Assembly (NCBI GenBank): GCA_015232555.1 | Contig: JADFZJ010000043.1 | Span: 1-32,663 of the forward strand | DNA: 32,663 nucleotides | Direction of reading: 5' to 3' | Source: Desulfamplus sp. | GTDB taxonomy: Bacteria > Desulfobacterota > Desulfobacteria > Desulfobacterales > Desulfobacteraceae | Shown: one piece after another, positions 1 to 7,440 of the stretch | Numbering within the stretch: the stretch's first letter is position 1 | How the letters are laid out: each line of letters opens with the position of its first letter | Translations under genes and position numbers: made by a program | The notes under the pieces: generated by a model | The model's database searches: none | What the model was told of the DNA's origin: nothing | Seen by the model: only the letters and a program-made list of their open reading frames with translations

Positions 1-183
1 ATGAAGAGTAGCGATAAAATTGAGAGTGATTACATATCGTTATATGTTGCTATAAATAGAATATGGTGAATTAACGTTAATTTGTTTTTATTTCACTATT
101 CAAATGGAAGTGTCAACTGGCAAATGAAGGATACCCTTTAATTTTACCTTTTTTCTTTAATTAGAGATAGTTCATTAAAATCG

Positions 184-2301
184 TTAATCATCATATTTTA
201 CACCCTTTTGAGATTGTGCCTGTATCGCTGTAATTGCAACTGTGTTTACAATATCTGTAATTGTACAGCCGCGGCTCAGATCATTTACAGGATACCGAAG
301 CCCCTGAAGCACAGGTCCCACAGCAACTGCACCTGATGATCTCTGAACCGCCTTATAAGTGTTGTTGCCAGTATTGAGATCAGGAAAGATAAATACAGTT
401 GCGACACCAGCCACTTCACTGTTGGGAAGTTTGGTCTTTGCTACAGATGCATCAACTGCTGCGTCATACTGAAGCGGACCCTCAATCTTTAGGTCGGGCA
501 AAATTGTCTCTGCTTTTTTACGTGCAATCTCTGCTGCCTGACGCACTTTGTCAACATCCTTGCCTGTTCCTGAAGATCCTGTTGAGTATGACAGCATTGC
601 AACTATAGGCTCTACACCAAATACAATGGCTGTCTGAGCAGAACTTATGGCAATTTCAGCAAGTTCCTCGGCATTTGGATCAGGATTTATAGCACAGTCT
701 CCATAGACCAGCACACGATCTTGAAGACACATAAACATCACGCTTGAGACAATTAAGCAGTCAGGCTTTGTCCCTAAAATCTGGAGTGCTGGACGGATAG
801 TAGCTGCGGTGCTGTGAATTGAACCTGAAACCATTCCATCTGCGTGACCTGCAAAGATCATCATGGTTGCATATTCATTCACCTCCTTCATAGTATCATG
901 GGCATACTCTGGAGTTATCCCTTTATGTTCTCTCAAAGCATAGTAAGTTTGAATATACTCCTCAAAAAATTCAGACTTTGGAGGGTCAATAATATGGACA
1001 GAATCCATAATAAGCCCAAGTTCCTTAATTTTTTTATATATTTTTTCCTGATTTCCCAGAAGGGTAATATCAACAACTTCACGGCGAAGCAAAATTTCGG
1101 CAGCTCTCAAAATACGCTCCTCCTCTCCCTCAGGCAATACAATATGCTGACGGCTCGCTCTTGCTCTTTGTATCAGCTCAAGTTCAAACATCTTAGGAGT
1201 TTTGATGGTTGTTTTTGTTTTTATAACTCTTTGGGCAAGTTTTTTTGTATTAACATGCTTTTCAAATGCAGCAAGGATTCTCGTAATTTTACGTTTGTCA
1301 AAAGGAGAGATACCAGCTTGAATACGGTTGACCTTTGTGGCTGCTGGAAATGTGTTGTCCTCTACACTAACTATGGGCGGAGTATCTGAAAAACCATTTA
1401 TAAGCTCTGCAACAGCCGAACACGGAACAAGTCCGCCTGTCAAAAGAATGCCAGCTATGTTCTTGCGTGAAGTTGATGATGCAGATGCAAGACACGCAAC
1501 AATCACATCCGCTCTATCACCCGGGGTTATAATCAAATCACCATGCTCAATTCTGGGCAGCAGATTTCTCAACTGCATTGCAGCAACATTGAAGTTGTGA
1601 ACATGACGGTTAAGATGGTTTTTCCCCCAAAGCACAGTTCCGTCAAGCTCCTTTACAATCTCAATTATGCTGGGACGGCGAAGAGATGTATCCTCTGGAA
1701 TTGCATAGAGAAGCAGAGCCTCATCACTATGGGTATCTGAGAGTCTCTTTATAATCTCCTTACCGCTTAATGGGTCTGTTCTTGTTATTATAATTCCAAG
1801 ACATATACCTTTTTGTCTTTTCAAGGATGTCAATGCAGTCTCAACAGACTGGATAGTCTCATCAACTGTTTTACGCTGTCCACTTGCAACAAGCAGCACT
1901 GAGCTTGAGAGGTTTTTGCTTATCTCTGCATTAATATCAAACTCAAATGATGCAGATGCACTCATGGACTCAATCCCTTCACAGACAATAAAATCACATT
2001 TTTCTTTAAGCAGATTGTATTTATTTATAATTCCCTCAATAACATCTCCTTGCCGTCCACGGGATGCAAGTTCTGTTGCCTCGTCAGTTGTAAAACCATA
2101 CATCATATTGACAGGAATTTTGAGATCAAAATATGTTGATATCAAAGTAATATCTTTATCAACATCATCACTTTCATGAACAATCGGGCGGAAAAATCCA
2201 ACCTTGTTCATCTTTCTTAAAAGAAGTTCCATCACTCCAAGTGTAACGACTGTTTTACCGCTTCTTGGTCCTGTTGCTGTAATATATATGTTGTTTGCCA
2301 T
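184..2301 (-). CDS. pta: Phosphate acetyltransferase, long form with N-terminal P-loop and DRTGG domains
   Basis: The enzyme interconverts acetyl-CoA plus phosphate and acetyl phosphate plus CoA in the cytoplasm, the first step of acetate formation or the second step of acetate activation with acetate kinase. The 705-residue protein has the three-part layout of long Pta enzymes. An N-terminal BioD-like P-loop region opens with MANNIYITATGPRSGKT, a DRTGG-type middle region contains GDRADVI, and a C-terminal PTA_PTB catalytic half contains SYSTGSSGTGKDVDKVRQA and YDAAVDASVA. I chose the ATG at 2301 because it gives the family N-terminus. The frame stays open to a TTG at 2370, but those 23 residues do not look like Pta. 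No Shine-Dalgarno sequence lies at normal distance from 2301; the only AGGAG is in a hairpin further upstream (separate entry). No acetate kinase gene lies in the window. The neighbours (toxin-antitoxin, gspF) are unrelated in function. Confidence 0.95.
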   Translation of the reverse strand: MANNIYITATGPRSGKTVVTLGVMELLLRKMNKVGFFRPIVHESDDVDKDITLISTYFDLKIPVNMMYGFTTDEATELASRGRQGDVIEGIINKYNLLKEKCDFIVCEGIESMSASASFEFDINAEISKNLSSSVLLVASGQRKTVDETIQSVETALTSLKRQKGICLGIIITRTDPLSGKEIIKRLSDTHSDEALLLYAIPEDTSLRRPSIIEIVKELDGTVLWGKNHLNRHVHNFNVAAMQLRNLLPRIEHGDLIITPGDRADVIVACLASASSTSRKNIAGILLTGGLVPCSAVAELINGFSDTPPIVSVEDNTFPAATKVNRIQAGISPFDKRKITRILAAFEKHVNTKKLAQRVIKTKTTIKTPKMFELELIQRARASRQHIVLPEGEEERILRAAEILLRREVVDITLLGNQEKIYKKIKELGLIMDSVHIIDPPKSEFFEEYIQTYYALREHKGITPEYAHDTMKEVNEYATMMIFAGHADGMVSGSIHSTAATIRPALQILGTKPDCLIVSSVMFMCLQDRVLVYGDCAINPDPNAEELAEIAISSAQTAIVFGVEPIVAMLSYSTGSSGTGKDVDKVRQAAEIARKKAETILPDLKIEGPLQYDAAVDASVAKTKLPNSEVAGVATVFIFPDLNTGNNTYKAVQRSSGAVAVGPVLQGLRYPVNDLSRGCTITDIVNTVAITAIQAQSQKGVKYDD

Positions 2302-2312
2302 GATAATTTTAA

Positions 2313-2338
2313 CAGAGGAGTTTATAAAATCTCCTCTG
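2313..2338 (-). promoter_or_regulatory. Leader hairpin carrying the only SD-like sequence before pta
   Basis: A perfect 8-bp inverted repeat, cagaggag (2313-2320) and ctcctctg (2331-2338), with a 10-base loop ends 11 bases before the pta ATG. In the pta message the 5' arm carries AGAGGAG, the only good ribosome-binding sequence nearby. If the hairpin folds, the SD is paired, or is brought closer to the start codon. The structure is seen directly; a regulatory role is inference. Confidence 0.45.
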
Positions 2339-2368
2339 CCCCTTATTTTGATGTTTGTTTTATAAAAC

Positions 2369-2415
2369 AATGGCTTACATCCCCATATCCATACAAAATG
2401 AGGAAGTAAGCCATT
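2369..2415. repeat. 10-bp inverted repeat between pta and higBA
   Basis: aatggcttac (2369-2378) and gtaagccatt (2406-2415) form a perfect inverted repeat around a 27-base spacer, in the region between the divergent pta and higBA genes. It could be an operator or a leader stem-loop of pta. No run of T residues follows on either strand, so it is not a convincing terminator. Confidence 0.4.
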
Positions 2416-2523
2416 ATTTAAGCCTTAACTCTGACTCAGGATACTTAATATCAGAGATATCATGGTTACGATAAAAAAACAATTATTTAACTGTTAAGTT
2501 GCCTTGTTGAAAGCCAGCGAACC

Positions 2524-2552
2524 TTGACAAGGCTCACATATATGTGTATATT
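2524..2552 (+). promoter_or_regulatory. Strong promoter with built-in palindromic operator, higBA
   Basis: TTGACA (2524-2529) and TATATT (2547-2552) are separated by exactly 17 bases, close to the sigma-70 consensus. The spacer holds a perfect 12-bp palindrome, cacatatatgtg (2535-2546), abutting the -10 box. That is where a bound antitoxin would block RNA polymerase, so autorepression by HigA is likely. Transcription would start near 2559, one or two bases before the higB ATG at 2561, giving an essentially leaderless message. Confidence 0.7.
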
Positions 2553-2560
2553 TTGGAAAC

Positions 2561-2905
2561 ATGAAAACAATCTCATTTTATAAAACTGAATCAGGCAGAT
2601 GCCCTGTTGAAGAGTCCCTTGACAGTCTGACAGATATCCAGGCAACCAAGGTAGCGTGGGTATTGAAACTGATTCGGGAGATTGACCATGTTCCAGCCAA
2701 TTATTTCAAAAAGCTGGTAAATACAGACGGTATCTGGGAAGTAAGAGTTGATGTTGGCAAAGATACTTTCCGTATTCTTGGTTTCTTATCTGAAAAAGAG
2801 CTGATTATTCTGACCAACTTCTTTCAAAAGAAGAGTAAAAAAACTCCTCCGAATGAAATCCAGTTAGCAGAACAGAGAAAAAAAGACCATCTCAGTAGGA
2901 GGTAG
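2561..2905 (+). CDS. higB: RelE/HigB-type toxin (phage-derived Gp49-like family)
   Basis: This 114-residue protein matches the Gp49-like HigB branch of the RelE toxin superfamily. Visible family features are the N-terminal FYKTESGRCPVEESLDSL, the central GIWEVRVDVGKDTFRILGF strand region and the ILTNFFQKKSKKTP segment, with basic residues near the C-terminus. Members are ribosome-dependent mRNA interferases, kept silent by the partner antitoxin. The toxin gene comes first and the antitoxin second, the normal higBA order. The start is the ATG two bases beyond the predicted transcription start; only a weak GGA lies before it, so translation may be leaderless. It ends four bases before higA. With higA it is the only plus-strand gene in the window, so the pair may have arrived as a unit. 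Confidence 0.88.
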   Translation: MKTISFYKTESGRCPVEESLDSLTDIQATKVAWVLKLIREIDHVPANYFKKLVNTDGIWEVRVDVGKDTFRILGFLSEKELIILTNFFQKKSKKTPPNEIQLAEQRKKDHLSRR

Positions 2906-2909
2906 CTAA

Positions 2910-3185
2910 ATGGACGACCTTGATAAATACATTGCAGGACGGAAAGAACGGAGTCCTCAATTTGCAGAAAACTTTGACAATGGGTATGAACAATTCAAAA
3001 TTGGTGTCCTTCTTAAACAGGCACGCATTGAAGCTGGTTTGACCCAAGAGCAGGTTGCATCTGCATTGCATACAAAAAAATCAGCCATATCCAGAATCGA
3101 AAATCATGCAGAGGATATCCGCCTATCAACACTTGTGAACTATGCTCAGGCTGTAGGTAAAAACATTCAACTTCAGGTTGCCTGA
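2910..3185 (+). CDS. higA: HigA-type antitoxin, XRE-family helix-turn-helix protein
   Basis: The 91-residue protein has a Cro/C1-type helix-turn-helix in its second half ([32 protein letters not shown]), ending with the strand NIQLQVA typical of RelE-linked antitoxins. It should bind and neutralise the HigB-like toxin and, through the HTH, repress their shared promoter at the palindrome 2535-2546. A strong ribosome-binding site, AGGAGG, overlaps the end of the toxin gene and lies 7 bases before the ATG. The antitoxin should therefore be translated better than its toxin partner, which has almost no leader. No terminator is evident downstream, where transcription converges on the 54-aa gene at 3208. 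Confidence 0.88.
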   Translation: MDDLDKYIAGRKERSPQFAENFDNGYEQFKIGVLLKQARIEAGLTQEQVASALHTKKSAISRIENHAEDIRLSTLVNYAQAVGKNIQLQVA

Positions 3186-3207
3186 ATGTAACGAAGCTGA
3201 TTATGCT

Positions 3208-3372
3208 TTATGAAAAATTGCGTTTAAATGTAATATATCCAGCATAGCAAAGAAGATATGATATACATACCATCTTTACAGTACTTGCAGGCATAAATGC
3301 AAAAAATATCGCAAGTACGATACATAACAAAGGCAGTGTCTTGTAAAATATCTCTGGAAGAAAAATGTCCAT
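3208..3372 (-). CDS. Small hydrophobic protein, 54 residues, unknown function
   Basis: I found this short gene by reading the minus strand after gspF. It encodes 54 residues beginning MDIFLPEIFYKTLPLLCIVL and ending FKRNFS. There are two hydrophobic stretches, roughly residues 12-28 and 32-47, and a basic tail (FKRN), so it is probably an inner-membrane peptide with two short transmembrane segments. A very good ribosome-binding site, AAGGAGAT, lies 6 bases before the ATG. It starts 35 bases after the gspF stop, so the two are probably co-transcribed. I recognise no family. Support comes from the ribosome-binding site, the uninterrupted frame and the membrane-like composition; no homology is claimed. 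Confidence 0.6.
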   Translation of the reverse strand: MDIFLPEIFYKTLPLLCIVLAIFFAFMPASTVKMVCISYLLCYAGYITFKRNFS

Positions 3373-3407
3373 GGTAAATCTCCTTTTAAAAAAATTAATT
3401 CGTAAAA

Positions 3408-4613
3408 TTAAATCGTTCCAGCCAACTGAAATATTGGCATATATAAAGCTAAAACAATAAAACCAATTATAAAACCCATCATTACCATTAAAAGCGGCTC
3501 AATCATGGATGTCATTGTGGTAAGCCCATTTTCAACATCGTTTTCGTACAACTGCGATAACTCCATAAGAATCTCTTCCAAACTGCTGCTCTGCTCTCCT
3601 GCTATAATCATGCTTACAGCAAGAGGCGGAAAAACTCCTGAATGCTTAATTCCGTCTGAAAAACTCTCACCTGTTTCAACTTCATCAACAACCGTCATAA
3701 TGCCAGCCTTGATATGCTTGTTCTTTATCAATCCAGCAGAGGTTATAATTGCACTATTTAAGGTAAATCCACTCGAAAGAAGAGATGAAAGGGTTGATGT
3801 AAATTTTGCTACTGAATACGCTTTGATAATGCTGCCAAGATAAGGAAAATTTAAAACCATTTTATGGATACTCTTTTCTCCATACTCACTTTTAACAAAC
3901 AGCCGTAAAAGTATAGTGCAGGTCAAAAGAATTAACAAAATCCATAGAAACTTCTCTTTAAGAATATCAGAAGCATAAAGAAGCATACGAGTAATAAAAG
4001 GCAGCTTTGTTCCTGAATCACTGAAAGAGGCTGTTATTGCTGGTACCACAAATATCAGAAGAAAAATAACAACAAAAAGAGAGGCAATTGTCAGAATAAC
4101 AGGATAAATAGATGCAGCTTTCACCTTTTGCTTGATGCTTTCTGTCCGTTTAAGCTGATCAATATATTTTGTAATTGCCTGTGTAACTGTGCCGTTGCTC
4201 TCACCAGCTTTTAACGCCGCAGCATACATAGGTGAAAAAATATGCTCATGTTTTGAAACTGCACCAGATAGAGACTCACCATTAGAGATATCTGTTCTAA
4301 TCTCATTTAAAAGTGCTTGAAAGTGTGTATTTGTCTCTTTCTGGATTAGCATATCAAGTGCGGCTACAATCGGCATACCAGACCGCAAAAGCACTGCAAA
4401 CTCATGGTTAAAAGAGATAAAAGCCTTTGGTTTTAAAGTTCTGACATCGAAAAATGAAAAAAAAGAGGCATAACCTGCACTTTTTTCCACTTCAACAAGA
4501 AAATCACCCTCTTGTGCTACTCGCTCTTTTACCGCTGCAACCGAAGCTGCAACAATGTTTTTTTTCAGAGCATGACCTTCTGCATTTATAATGGTACACT
4601 TATAAACTGGCAT
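3408..4613 (-). CDS. gspF: GspF/PilC-type inner-membrane protein of type II secretion or type IV pili
   Basis: The 401-residue protein has the GspF/PilC form: an N-terminal domain beginning MPVYKCTIINAEGHALKKNI, then two T2SSF domains, roughly residues 65-190 and 265-395. Its transmembrane segments lie near residues 170-190 (ILTIASLFVVIFLLIFVVP), 217-237 and 368-395. The repeated family motif is visible as FNHEFAVLLRSGMPIVAALDM and FTSTLSSLLSSGFTLNSAI. GspF sits in the inner-membrane platform beside the assembly ATPase. No other gsp or pil gene is in the window, so it is an orphan here, beside sorting-signal proteins. The ATG at 4613 is preferred to a TTG one codon earlier; no good Shine-Dalgarno sequence is visible for either. 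A terminator separates it from the PEP-CTERM genes upstream. Confidence 0.87.
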   Translation of the reverse strand: MPVYKCTIINAEGHALKKNIVAASVAAVKERVAQEGDFLVEVEKSAGYASFFSFFDVRTLKPKAFISFNHEFAVLLRSGMPIVAALDMLIQKETNTHFQALLNEIRTDISNGESLSGAVSKHEHIFSPMYAAALKAGESNGTVTQAITKYIDQLKRTESIKQKVKAASIYPVILTIASLFVVIFLLIFVVPAITASFSDSGTKLPFITRMLLYASDILKEKFLWILLILLTCTILLRLFVKSEYGEKSIHKMVLNFPYLGSIIKAYSVAKFTSTLSSLLSSGFTLNSAIITSAGLIKNKHIKAGIMTVVDEVETGESFSDGIKHSGVFPPLAVSMIIAGEQSSSLEEILMELSQLYENDVENGLTTMTSMIEPLLMVMMGFIIGFIVLALYMPIFQLAGTI

Positions 4614-4675
4614 CAAATTATCATTTTCAAATATTCAGAATTTGCATTGAGTTGTTTCCACAAAGAGCATAAACA

Positions 4676-4711
4676 AAAAAGCAGGAAAGTGTAAATATCT
4701 TCCTGCTTTTT
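4676..4711 (-). terminator. Intrinsic terminator after the PEP-CTERM gene run
   Basis: A perfect 12-bp stem, aaaaagcaggaa (4676-4687) pairing with ttcctgcttttt (4700-4711), with a 12-base loop. It gives a GC core followed by a run of T residues on either strand. On the minus strand it lies about 60 bases after the last PEP-CTERM gene and 63 bases before gspF, so it should end the riboswitch-headed transcript and leave gspF to its own promoter. Confidence 0.85.
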
Positions 4712-4769
4712 ATGCTTTTACCATTTAGTATTTTATCAATTATGAGTTAAAATCTAAATCTCAGCAACG

Positions 4770-5363
4770 TTATTTTTTTACTCTTTTTCTTGTAAAAGCC
4801 AATCCAACCAATCCAGAACCAAGAAGCCATACAGCAGCGGGAACAGGGACAGGTGTGTTTGGAAGATCAAATCTATAACCTGTTATATGAGACATGCCGA
4901 GTAGCTTACCTTTATTATTTTTTAAAATATTCTGTTCCCAGTCTCCATTTAATAATCCTGTATCTCCAACATAATATAATAGGTAATCATTACCTGCCTT
5001 AATAGCATAGAAATTAATTGCGGTTCCAAAATTCCATTTGCCGCTCTTTTCTTCCGCTGTTGTAATAGGAGAACCATCATTTTTTGTAGCCTGAGCTATC
5101 GTAACACCACCTTCTCTTTGATGCCAATCATTCTCCTCATTTGCCTGACCAACTACAGAAATATAGGAATTGGTGATACCTGTGAAGCCATTAGCGTTAA
5201 GATAATTAACAATATTTTTGATCCCCGTACCGCTTCCGTTTGTAGGATCATAATCCTGATGTGAGTATGTTCCTATCAAACAACCTGTAGTTGCTGCATT
5301 AACAGCACCAGCAAAACTCAACACCACAAATAAACTTATTAAAACTAATGATATCTTTTTCAT
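4770..5363 (-). CDS. Secreted protein with VPLPA/PEP-CTERM sorting tail (substrate 1)
   Basis: This 197-residue exported protein is a likely exosortase substrate. It has a Sec signal peptide (KKISLVLISLFVVLSFAGAVNA, residues 2-23) and a C-terminal sorting tail. The tail consists of the motif VPVPAAVWLL, a short hydrophobic helix (GSGLVGLAF) and a basic end (TRKRVKK). The mature part has no family I recognise. The ATG at 5363 is chosen because a perfect GGAGG sits 6 bases before it; an ATG four codons upstream would contain that site. It is last in the run of four tagged genes and lies just before the terminator at 4676. By analogy with PEP-CTERM proteins it would be processed by the exosortase encoded at 18772-20349 and end up at the surface or in the extracellular matrix. 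Confidence 0.85.
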   Translation of the reverse strand: MKKISLVLISLFVVLSFAGAVNAATTGCLIGTYSHQDYDPTNGSGTGIKNIVNYLNANGFTGITNSYISVVGQANEENDWHQREGGVTIAQATKNDGSPITTAEEKSGKWNFGTAINFYAIKAGNDYLLYYVGDTGLLNGDWEQNILKNNKGKLLGMSHITGYRFDLPNTPVPVPAAVWLLGSGLVGLAFTRKRVKK

Positions 5364-5409
5364 AATAACCTCCATATCAATATTTTTAAATTTTTTTCAA
5401 TAAACTGCT

Positions 5410-5904
5410 TCAAGCAGATGTTCTTTTAAATCGACCTACTGTAAACAATCCAAGTATTCCAGAGACTAAAAATATAAGTGCACTTGGAAGAGGAACAGGA
5501 TTATCAGAATCTTTCTCTATCTTCCGTCCATTAGCACCAGACAAGAGCATCTGTGTACTTACCGTCTTTCCGTAAATATTCAGAGTGTATGAGCCTGTGT
5601 CAAAATGACCAACCCATGAATTTGAGTCTTTATCTGAGTCTGTATTTGATGACCATTTTTTCTCTTTTCCGTCAAAGAACCAGATAATTTGATTTGATGT
5701 GAAATTGATTTTTACATTGACACCAGCATCATTGTTGACAGTAAAAGTAAGGCTATAATCATTCAACGGCTCGTTTGACCAAGAATAGTTGCTACTTATT
5801 GTGCCCAAATCAAATTTATGCGAAGTTGAAGCTGCCCATGCATAAGTTTGCATCATAATAATAAATGCAACAAACGAGACTGTGAGAAATAGTGTTTTTT
5901 TCAT
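5410..5904 (-). CDS. Secreted protein with divergent PEP-CTERM-like sorting tail (substrate 2)
   Basis: This 164-residue protein has a signal peptide (about residues 1-24, ending AWA) and a C-terminal tail of motif VPLPSALIFL, hydrophobic helix and basic end (GRFKRTSA). The motif reads VPLPSA rather than the VPVPAA of its three neighbours, and the helix lacks the WLLGSGL core they share. It may be a separate lineage or a weaker substrate. The middle is rich in Ser, Asn and Asp and predicted to be beta-type (HKFDLGTISSNYSWSN, NDAGVNVKINFTSNQIIWFF); I recognise no enzyme motif. The start has an excellent AAGGAGG ribosome-binding site 7 bases upstream. It lies between substrates 1 and 3 in the same orientation, 46 bases before substrate 1. 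Confidence 0.82.
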   Translation of the reverse strand: MKKTLFLTVSFVAFIIMMQTYAWAASTSHKFDLGTISSNYSWSNEPLNDYSLTFTVNNDAGVNVKINFTSNQIIWFFDGKEKKWSSNTDSDKDSNSWVGHFDTGSYTLNIYGKTVSTQMLLSGANGRKIEKDSDNPVPLPSALIFLVSGILGLFTVGRFKRTSA

Positions 5905-5986
5905 AATATGCCTCCTTGATATTTATAGGTTTATGCATGTTCATAATCTTAATAACTTCACTTGAAGTTTTAGCCATTTGGGACTT

Positions 5987-6007
5987 CTCCGACAGGTAGT
6001 CGGAGAG
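5987..6007 (-). repeat. Stem-loop between substrates 3 and 2
   Basis: An 8-bp stem with a 5-base loop (tctccgac, aggta, gtcggaga) lies 26 bases past the stop of substrate 3. There is no T run on the minus-strand side, so it looks like a message-stabilising or processing hairpin between genes rather than a terminator. A second small inverted repeat (aacttc, acttgaagtt) lies nearby at 5955-5970. Confidence 0.5.
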
Positions 6008-6033
6008 TTATTTATCTGCTTTATTCGATGTAA

Positions 6034-6717
6034 TTATTTCTTAGCTCTTCTTTTTGTGACTATCAATCCAGCCAGGCCTGAACCTAAAAGCCATATAGCG
6101 GCGGGAACTGGGACTGCTGCTGATGGGGCACCTACTGTAAACATATGATAATTCTCTCCGTCAGGAACAGTCCAGCTTATTGATGAGTATGTTCCGGTAA
6201 ACTGTATTATTCCGTTACCCTCATTACCTATTAAGTTGTTACCGCTTTGTGATAAAGATGTAACTCCTCCGCCCCAATGTCCTTTTCCTTGTTTCAGAAT
6301 TTCGAAAGATTGGTTAAAAGAATACTTTGCAGTATCACCTGATCCCAAACTCTGTATCGCCATTACTGGATTAACCAGTGGTGTAGAGAATGTAATCGTA
6401 TTGAGAATAGCGTTTCCACCTTTGAGCTGAATGCTGACGAGGTTCTGGTTTGGTAAATTATCTACAACTCCAGGCTTCGTGTAGGTAGTTTCATATTGAT
6501 TCCAATTACCTTGATCTCCGGCATTAAAAAGTTCACCTGTATAGCTTACGTTTACGCTTTTACCATCAGGCAATGTAATAGTTCCTGCAGCCGAACCTGG
6601 ATTACCGGCAGTTTTAGATGTCCAATCTGTCCATCCTATTGTTGCTGCCTCTACAGTGCTTAACATCCCAAACATGAACACTCCTATTGCCATTATTGCT
6701 ATTAGATTCTTTTTCAT
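6034..6717 (-). CDS. Secreted protein with VPLPA/PEP-CTERM sorting tail (substrate 3)
   Basis: This 227-residue protein begins with a signal peptide (KKNLIAIMAIGVFMFGMLSTVEA, residues 2-24). It ends with VPVPAAIWLLGSGLAGLIV followed by TKRRAKK, the classic motif, helix and basic tail. The mature domain (WTDWTSKTAGNPGSAAGT, then NTITFSTPLVNPVMAIQSLG and ISWTVPDGENYHMFTVG) resembles beta-sandwich domains often seen in PEP-CTERM proteins, but I can give no function. The ribosome-binding site AAGGAGA lies 7 bases before the ATG. Both its 5' end and its sorting-tail DNA are nearly identical to those of substrate 4, while the middles are unrelated, so the two have exchanged or shared end modules. 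It should be exported by Sec and processed by the local exosortase. Confidence 0.86.
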   Translation of the reverse strand: MKKNLIAIMAIGVFMFGMLSTVEAATIGWTDWTSKTAGNPGSAAGTITLPDGKSVNVSYTGELFNAGDQGNWNQYETTYTKPGVVDNLPNQNLVSIQLKGGNAILNTITFSTPLVNPVMAIQSLGSGDTAKYSFNQSFEILKQGKGHWGGGVTSLSQSGNNLIGNEGNGIIQFTGTYSSISWTVPDGENYHMFTVGAPSAAVPVPAAIWLLGSGLAGLIVTKRRAKK

Positions 6718-6746
6718 TGTCTTTCTCCTTCTATTAAGTTGATTAT

Positions 6747-6772
6747 GTTCAGCGAGACCAGCCTCACTGAAC
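6747..6772 (-). repeat. Stem-loop between substrates 4 and 3
   Basis: A 10-bp stem with one G-U pair and a 6-base loop (gttcagcgag, accagc, ctcactgaac). It lies 40 bases past substrate 4 and 29 bases before the substrate 3 start. There is no U tract after it on the minus strand, so it is more likely an intercistronic stability element or a weak attenuator than a terminator. Confidence 0.5.
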
Positions 6773-6812
6773 CATTTACTTTTATTATGAAACTTACTTT
6801 AAAACGAAACGA

Positions 6813-7421
6813 TTAAGCGTCTCTTTTTTTACGTCTCAGAGCAACCAATCCAGCCAGACCTGAACCTAAAAGCCATACAGCAGCGGGAACTGGAGTGGGA
6901 GTTCCTGACAAAACAACATTGTCAAGAAGCAATCCCATATTGTCATTGCCTAATCCTTCAAAGCTCAAAGTTGTTTCAGAATCAACTAAAAAAGTTGTAG
7001 TGTATGTTTGAAAGCCTTCGTTGTAAGCCATATTATGATTTATTAAAGTAGTATTCCCTAAGCTAACTATTACAGAATCATTTTGACTTCCCGTCCTTTG
7101 ACTGCCAGCCAAACTATAACTCAACGAGTAGTTGCCGGGTGTAAGATTTGTGGATATCTTTCCAGCATTGCCAGTTGAGCCATCCATATCAACGTAAAGT
7201 CCATGTTCTTTATTGAACCATTCAAAATAGCCATTACCTATCAAATCTACAGTTCCATCAGAAACCGTCCAATTTTGAAATTTGTTGTAGTTTAATATGC
7301 CCACACCAGAATTTTCTGTATCAAAATTATCATTGAAAGTGATTGGGGCAGCCTGAGCCACTCCAAATAATCCAAAAATCAACATTCCTATTGCCATTAT
7401 TGCTACTAAATTCTTTTTCAT
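6813..7421 (-). CDS. Secreted protein with VPLPA/PEP-CTERM sorting tail (substrate 4)
   Basis: This 202-residue protein has a signal peptide (KKNLVAIMAIGMLIFGLFGVAQA, residues 2-24). Its tail consists of PTPVPAAVWLLGSGLAGLVA and the basic end LRRKKRDA. The mature region is beta-rich and reads like a lectin- or CBM-type jelly roll (FDTENSGVGILNYNKFQNW, KISTNLTPGNYSLSYSLAG, ETTLSFEGLGNDNMGLLLDN). The closing pattern, a leucine-rich LLLDNVVLSG strand just before the tail, is common in PEP-CTERM proteins. A carbohydrate-binding role in the matrix is plausible but inferred. AAGGAGA lies 7 bases before the ATG. It is first of the four substrates, 101 bases after the PilZ gene, and a possible extra promoter lies in that gap. 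Confidence 0.86.
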   Translation of the reverse strand: MKKNLVAIMAIGMLIFGLFGVAQAAPITFNDNFDTENSGVGILNYNKFQNWTVSDGTVDLIGNGYFEWFNKEHGLYVDMDGSTGNAGKISTNLTPGNYSLSYSLAGSQRTGSQNDSVIVSLGNTTLINHNMAYNEGFQTYTTTFLVDSETTLSFEGLGNDNMGLLLDNVVLSGTPTPVPAAVWLLGSGLAGLVALRRKKRDA

Positions 7422-7440
7422 TGTCTTTCTCCTTAAAATT

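Noticed and set aside
1-183. Start of window, including a 22-codon plus-strand frame and the ttaacgttaa palindrome
   Set aside because: There is no ribosome-binding site, no recognisable product and no clear terminator after pta. I see nothing here that I can support.
844-1389. Plus-strand open frame of 181 codons inside pta
   Set aside because: It lies entirely antisense to a well-conserved enzyme gene, has no ribosome-binding site, and its translation resembles no protein.
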